DNA from: an uncultured Clostridia bacterium
Lineage (GTDB): Bacteria; Bacillota; Clostridia; Lachnospirales; CAG-274
NCBI GenBank assembly: GCA_947627855.1
Contig: CANQXR010000089.1
Span: 1-64,000 of the forward strand
DNA: 64,000 bases
Reading direction: 5' to 3'
The notes below the pieces were generated by a model. That model was given only the letters and a program-made list of their open reading frames with translations, did not search any database and had not been told where the DNA came from. This document shows positions 61,836 to 64,000 of this stretch, piece by piece (within the stretch, counting starts at the first letter, position 1; every line of letters begins with the position of its first letter). The position numbers were made by a program, and so were the translations under genes.

Positions 61836-61880
61836 GTACGGCGGGCCACGTCCGAATTTAAAATCCGTCTTTGGTGACTG
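61836..61880 (+). repeat. Two-hairpin element, copy 12 (partly degenerate)
   Basis: P1 GGCG/CGUC with loop GGCCA; linker GAAUUUAAAA; the second hairpin is degenerate (CCGUCUUUGGUGACUG). Confidence 0.7.
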
Positions 61881-61914
61881 AAACGTGCACATTGTAGAAA
61901 GAGAGGAAACAAAA

Positions 61915-62229
61915 ATGATTCTTTTGATATTGAGTATAGTATCGTTGGTGATTCTGTTAGCTGTGCAAATATGTGTAATAGCTTATGATGCACATCTTTT
62001 CAATAGGAATCATAAGTATAGTTGGGATAAAAGTCAATATTCAACCACAACGATTGAACACAGCGAAAAAGTTATCCGAACTGTCGAATCAGGAAAAATA
62101 AAAAGACAACTAATTGAAATCCCTATGCACAGCAGCACTAAAGCCGTAAATCAGTACATAGAATTTGTAGACAGTTCTCCTCTTTACAAAGAAATTTCCA
62201 ACCTAACAGAAAGCCGATATTTTGGATAA
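61915..62229 (+). CDS. Single-pass membrane protein, unknown
   Basis: 104 aa from ATG 61915 (GAGAGGAAA upstream). An N-terminal hydrophobic helix (residues ~2-24) is followed by a soluble Ser/Thr/Glu-rich domain. No family recognised. It follows element copy 12 directly. Confidence 0.65.
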   Translation: MILLILSIVSLVILLAVQICVIAYDAHLFNRNHKYSWDKSQYSTTTIEHSEKVIRTVESGKIKRQLIEIPMHSSTKAVNQYIEFVDSSPLYKEISNLTESRYFG

Positions 62230-62260
62230 AAGAATGTGTACAAGAAAAATTCATAAAAAT

Positions 62261-62299
62261 ATAAACAAGACCTCAGGTTAAGCCCGTGGTCTTGTTTAT
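62261..62299. terminator. Terminator hairpin between convergent genes
   Basis: ATAAACAAGACC (62261-62272) pairs perfectly with GGTCTTGTTTAT (62288-62299). It can serve the gene on its left and the leftward LRR gene. Confidence 0.8.
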
Positions 62300-62359
62300 A
62301 TTAAAATATGAAAGGATAAAATGTCTGATATGGGCGGTTAACCGATCATAGCTACTTGA

Positions 62360-63319
62360 TTAATCTTCGTCGTCATCATCGTCGTCATCATAGTCGTCTT
62401 TACTACTGCTTTCGTCTCTGACAACAACACCTTCCCACGGGTCGGGCATATAAACCTCATTTCCCCATGTAACAACATAATCTTCGGGAGCTTTTATATT
62501 TTTAAGGTTCGAACATCCTCCAAATACATGGGCTGCTATACGTGTGGTTTTGCCAAGAAGTGTTACAAGTTCAAGACCTGAACAATTGTAAAAAGCGCTT
62601 TTGTCTATATTTAATACATTTTCAGGAATTGTTATGCTTTTAAGGCTTTTACAACCATAAAAGGCTTTTTGGTCTATATTGGTTACACTGTCAGGGATTA
62701 TGACTTCTTTAAGTTTAATACAATCTCTAAAAGTTTGATAGTCGATATTTGCTACCTTTCCGGGTATTTTTATACTTGTTAGACTTTTACAACCATTAAA
62801 AGCATTACTTTTTATGATAGCAACACTATCAGGAATGTTTATCTTGTTAAGACTTGTACATTTACTAAAAGCATCTCTTCCAATACTCAAAATATTGCCA
62901 TTGAATGATACTTTTCTGAGTTCATCACAATCATAAAATGTTAAGTCTTCTATTTGTGTAACTTTTTCAGGTATTATAATACTCTCAAGACTTCCACAGC
63001 TCTCAAAAGCACGAGCACCAATATTCTCGACACTATCAGGGATAGATATGTATTTTAAATTGAAGCAAAAGGAAAAAGCTCCATCTTCTATATTCACAAC
63101 ACTATTTGGAATAGATACTCTTGAAAGATTCATGCATCTAATGAAAGCCCTAACTCCAATGCTTGTGACACCAACGGGGATTGTTACACCCGTAAGATTA
63201 TTGCAGTAGTGGAAAGCACCTTCTCCTATGACTTTCACATTATTGGGTATTACAATATCGGTTTCGCCGGGTTCCGCCACGTACTTTTTAAGTACTCCAT
63301 TTTCAATTTCAAATGACAT
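62360..63319 (-). CDS. BspA-type leucine-rich repeat protein
   Basis: 319 aa. About ten repeats of the LRR_5 pattern (AFxxCxxLxxIxIPxxVxxI) cover residues 25-270. The C-terminus is a run of Asp and Glu. There is no signal peptide, so it may stay inside the cell or use another route. Such repeats bind proteins or other surfaces in gut bacteria. It may belong to the island or to the flank. Confidence 0.87.
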   Translation of the reverse strand: MSFEIENGVLKKYVAEPGETDIVIPNNVKVIGEGAFHYCNNLTGVTIPVGVTSIGVRAFIRCMNLSRVSIPNSVVNIEDGAFSFCFNLKYISIPDSVENIGARAFESCGSLESIIIPEKVTQIEDLTFYDCDELRKVSFNGNILSIGRDAFSKCTSLNKINIPDSVAIIKSNAFNGCKSLTSIKIPGKVANIDYQTFRDCIKLKEVIIPDSVTNIDQKAFYGCKSLKSITIPENVLNIDKSAFYNCSGLELVTLLGKTTRIAAHVFGGCSNLKNIKAPEDYVVTWGNEVYMPDPWEGVVVRDESSSKDDYDDDDDDDED

Positions 63320-63618
63320 TTAATCATTCCTCCTTTACAAGTTTTTGTGTTCTTTTCTTTAGTTTACAACATTTTTAACATTTCGTCAACCATTCTTTGT
63401 AAATTTTATAGAACAAATGCACAAGATTATACAAACTAAACAATAATAGTGTCGATATATGTATTATCTATGAATTTTTATAAAATCGCTCAACAATTTT
63501 ACTCCCAACCCCTTGACCGATTACCAAAAATTTTATATACTATATTCAGTATAAGACATAAGTAACAACAAATTTAAAAATTTCTTATATAATTTTAATA
63601 TGAAAGGATGATTAAATA

Positions 63619-64000
63619 ATGAAGCATAATGTTAAAATCAAGAAACCAAGTATATGCTCAAGAATACGCAAACTCTTAATAACGGCATGCTTAGCCTCAA
63701 TCCTAATTGGTGCAGGCGCAGCTCCAGCCATGGCGGCAACGGCTTCACAGCAGGCAATCTCAGAAGTAAACCTTGAGTATCGTACAGACAACGTAAAAGA
63801 GGGCAGTGCCTTCAGAGTCTTCCTCAATGACTCTAATGTAACTGATAGGTTTGACGAGAATCCAATTCAAGTCACAACCGAGGGCAGAACCCTACTGCCC
63901 CTAAGAACCTTGGGCGAACTCCTCAACTCCCAGATTGATTGGGACGCAGCCAATAAGGTAGCCATAGTTAAGACCAACGCCGGAAAGACCATCGAGGTCC
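63619..64000 (+). CDS. Secreted copper-amine-oxidase-N-like domain protein (partial)
   Basis: 127 residues visible, cut by the window end. A long basic signal peptide (residues ~1-38, ending APAMAA) is followed by FRVFLNDSNVTDRFDENPIQV and TEGRTLLPLRTLGELLNSQIDWD, the stalk-type domain common in Clostridia surface proteins. AAAGGATG precedes ATG 63619. No gene is visible in the ~300 bases before it. Confidence 0.8.
   Translation, partial: MKHNVKIKKPSICSRIRKLLITACLASILIGAGAAPAMAATASQQAISEVNLEYRTDNVKEGSAFRVFLNDSNVTDRFDENPIQVTTEGRTLLPLRTLGELLNSQIDWDAANKVAIVKTNAGKTIEV

Larger units (their letters stand above)
20514..62340. mobile_element. Large AT-rich accessory island (limits approximate)
   Basis: The left limit is taken at the base-composition change after dctP, the right limit before the BspA-like gene; both are guesses. 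Content is methylases, nucleases, several toxin-antitoxin loci, amidoligases, IscB and many unknown proteins, with much tandem duplication and decay. No integrase, transposase, relaxase, replication or virion protein was recognised. Confidence 0.5.

Noticed and set aside
41554-61880. The repeated element as a CRISPR array
   Set aside because: Copies are irregularly spaced by tens to thousands of bases with genes between them, they differ in sequence, and no cas gene is present.
41554-61880. The repeated element as intrinsic terminators
   Set aside because: No T-run follows the hairpins, and several copies stand before genes rather than after them.
41554-61880. The repeated element as integron attC sites
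   Set aside because: It folds into two separate hairpins with a conserved linker, lacks the paired R and L boxes, and no integron integrase is visible.
20514-62340. A complete prophage
   Set aside because: No terminase, portal, capsid, tail, lysis or integrase gene could be recognised.

Overview
The window looks like the chromosome of a low-GC anaerobic Firmicute (class Clostridia). The first 20.5 kb carries a typical Firmicutes backbone: ispF-cysS-mrnC-rlmB-yacP-sigH, then a MarR-ABC exporter operon, an operon with a DUF5711 protein, CvpA and YigZ, an ArsB/NhaD-type permease, pyk, and a YdiB-like dehydrogenase followed by a DctQ-DctM-DctP TRAP transporter. Shine-Dalgarno sites are strong, genes overlap in operons, and most operons end in clear intrinsic terminators. 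The window opens with a 70-bp perfect palindrome.

From about 20.5 kb to at least 62.3 kb the sequence changes character. It becomes visibly AT-richer, TTG and GTG starts become common, intergenic spaces lengthen, and most proteins are unrecognised. I read this as a large accessory island. I see no integrase, relaxase, replication or virion gene, so I cannot say whether it is phage, ICE or plasmid derived. 20.9-27.7 kb: a secreted C39-like protein, membrane proteins, a zinc-ribbon PD-(D/E)XK-like nuclease and an 890-aa unknown. 27.8-32.7 kb (minus strand): two copies of an amidoligase plus class II glutamine amidotransferase pair. 33.5-39.7 kb: a nucleoside phosphorylase-like protein, a D12-type methylase relative with DPPS instead of DPPY, an Fst/par-like type I toxin-antitoxin locus with a decayed twin, and an 882-aa unknown. 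39.8-41.5 kb: two zeta-toxin-like kinases, each behind a small overlapping or near-abutting gene.

41.5-62 kb is a cassette-like zone. It holds antitoxin-like proteins, an Rpn-family nuclease with two extra copies of its C-terminal tail, a HAD phosphatase, a DUF3990 (ADP-ribosyltransferase-like) protein, a JAMM-like protein, IscB with an upstream omega RNA, a DNA methylase, a GNAT acetyltransferase, RelBE/ParE, a Panacea-domain protein, a tandem array of paired DUF3592-like membrane proteins, and a tandem array of a small two-helix membrane protein. Scattered through it, all on the + strand, are twelve copies of a ~46-nt element that folds into two hairpins. Its stem sequences change in a compensatory way while the loop, linker and tail stay conserved. 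I do not recognise this element, and it is the strongest candidate for something undescribed.

The window ends with a BspA-type leucine-rich-repeat protein (minus strand) and the start of a secreted protein with a copper-amine-oxidase-like N-terminal domain. All function assignments come from reading motifs by eye; no database search was possible.
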